A stretch of DNA of 64,000 bases from Pseudomonas agarici (GTDB lineage Bacteria > Pseudomonadota > Gammaproteobacteria > Pseudomonadales > Pseudomonadaceae). Numbering within the stretch: position 1 is the stretch's first letter; every line of letters starts with the position of its first letter. Where the stretch lies: NCBI RefSeq assembly GCF_900109755.1, contig NZ_FOAR01000026.1, positions 20,218 through 84,217 on the forward strand, in the 5' to 3' direction. This document shows positions 63,116 through 64,000 of this stretch, piece by piece. A program made the translations under genes and the position numbers. Below the pieces are notes generated by a model. The model was not told the origin of the DNA and made no database searches. It saw only the letters and a program-made list of their open reading frames with translations.

Positions 63116-64000
63116 TGAGCCAGTAAGTCAATATGCCGCCAATATCGACTTGGCCATGTCGCTCATGCCCAGCGTCAATGTAAAAAACGGCTGCGAGGCT
63201 TGCGTCAAAGAGGGCTTGCCCGTGTTATTGGTCCGCGCCGGTCTTGCTGACGCCCTTTACGCACAAAGCAAACAGGCCACCCTCAGTCCCTGGCTCGATC
63301 AACAGACCGCTCCGGTGGTCTTGAGCTATTCGCGCTACGTGATGCGGCCATTGCGTCAAGGCTATGTCATGGCCTACTACGAAAAACCGCACACCCCGCA
63401 CACGCGGGTGCAAAAAGGCTGGCAAGTCTTTCGGGTGACTGAGGGCGGCTACATGAAGCCCCACTATTTGGACATTTTCCCGGCAAACACCCTCAAGCAC
63501 CCCGAAGACTTCAGTTGCACACGAACAGCTTCCTATGCCACGGCGATGTTGTTTGTCATTCCATACGCCCAAAATACCGGCAAGGTGTGGGTGGCTTACA
63601 GCGACCATCCGTTCAGTGAAAGCGTGCGTGAGCGCTACGCGCAAGACGCCACGCTCAGAGCACAGCGCATGAGCGAGGTCAACGCACTGAACGGCCAGGG
63701 GGCTCGCCGTCAACCCATCAGCGAAGCCCTGATCAGCCAAACCCTGGCCGATTATGATCCCGAGTTACCTCGCTTCGCATTACGCGGTAACCCCCACGCG
63801 CCCCTGGAGTTGACCGACACCCCAGGCGTTGCACAAAAACGCCCGGAGCGCGCCAGCGACCTGATGGCACAAGCACAAGCCTTGTGTGAAGCAGGCGGTT
63901 ATTCGCTCAGCGATGTCAACATCGTCTGTCTCCCGGACGCGGTCGGCATTACCCATGAAGCGGCGGTGCTGCGCAGCACGTTATGCAACCGCGCCAGCTT
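63108..64000 (+). CDS. VasX-like T6SS effector, N-terminal part
   Basis: About 297 codons are inside the window; the gene runs off the end. The opening MSDEPVSQYAANIDLAMSLM, then CEACVKEGLPVLLVRAG and YVMAYYEKP..GWQVFRVTEGGY follow the toxin VasX N-terminal region used by pore-forming T6SS effectors. It starts inside the end of vgrG, the standard place for a VgrG-carried effector. The toxic domain lies beyond 64000 and cannot be judged. With vgrG truncated, delivery would depend on another VgrG. Confidence 0.8.
   Translation, partial: MSDEPVSQYAANIDLAMSLMPSVNVKNGCEACVKEGLPVLLVRAGLADALYAQSKQATLSPWLDQQTAPVVLSYSRYVMRPLRQGYVMAYYEKPHTPHTRVQKGWQVFRVTEGGYMKPHYLDIFPANTLKHPEDFSCTRTASYATAMLFVIPYAQNTGKVWVAYSDHPFSESVRERYAQDATLRAQRMSEVNALNGQGARRQPISEALISQTLADYDPELPRFALRGNPHAPLELTDTPGVAQKRPERASDLMAQAQALCEAGGYSLSDVNIVCLPDAVGITHEAAVLRSTLCNRAS

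Overview
The window is a GC-rich pseudomonad chromosome segment, most likely from the Pseudomonas fluorescens group. The evidence is gene order and protein sequence: guaB-guaA, xseA, leuA, the run der-bamB-yfgM-hisS-ispG-rodZ-pilW-rlmN-ndk, the isc operon, cysE/trmJ/suhB, secF-secD-yajC-tgt-queA and tRNA-Leu(CAA). About 60% of the window is this conserved backbone; the remainder is accessory DNA in two blocks.

Region 1 (1-10.6 kb) holds the end of cmoB, tadA, a multicopper oxidase, and a complete trehalose PTS locus. That locus contains TreR, the TreP EIIBC permease, the TreC phosphotrehalase, a LamB-type porin, a fused EIIA-HPr-EI phosphotransferase and a small EIIB-like protein. Two near-identical palindromes between treR and treP are the likely TreR operators. 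Trehalose would cross the outer membrane through the porin, be phosphorylated by EI-HPr-EIIA -> TreP, and be cleaved by TreC.

Region 2 (10.6-26.3 kb) is an accessory island ending at the 3' end of guaA. In order it carries: a large SF1 helicase with a C-terminal DUF2726 nuclease-like domain (a possible defence gene); a cytochrome b / molybdopterin oxidoreductase / MxKDx-repeat protein trio; an SDR-tautomerase-SnoaL group beside a LysR fragment; a PapA5-like acyltransferase; a heptanucleotide tandem repeat; and an orphan type VI secretion module. The module consists of an hcp gene split by one amber codon, a putative RNase A-like toxin, an immunity candidate, and an apparent decayed second immunity cassette. 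The island ends with a broken IS5-family element, a secreted SnoaL-like protein, a broken IS3-family element, and a palindrome-rich stretch next to guaA that may be an old integration site.

Region 3 (26.3-61.8 kb) is core. It runs from purine synthesis through DNA repair, leucine synthesis (with a small candidate leader ORF), the methionine-type aminotransferase/omega-amidase pair, ribosome and outer-membrane assembly, isoprenoid, cell-shape, pilus and tRNA/rRNA modification genes. It continues with the full isc Fe-S operon behind an IscR site, cysE, trmJ/suhB, the Sec accessory complex and queuosine genes. The ferredoxin in the isc operon is longer than usual. A diverged intergenic repeat occurs beside der/bamB and again beside yajC/tgt.

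Region 4 (61.8-64.0 kb), just after tRNA-Leu, is a second accessory block: a small hypothetical protein, a VgrG N-terminal fragment with what looks like an internal deletion, and the start of a VasX-type T6SS effector that runs off the window. Two orphan T6SS modules at two classical insertion points (guaA 3' end and a tRNA) are the most distinctive feature of the window.
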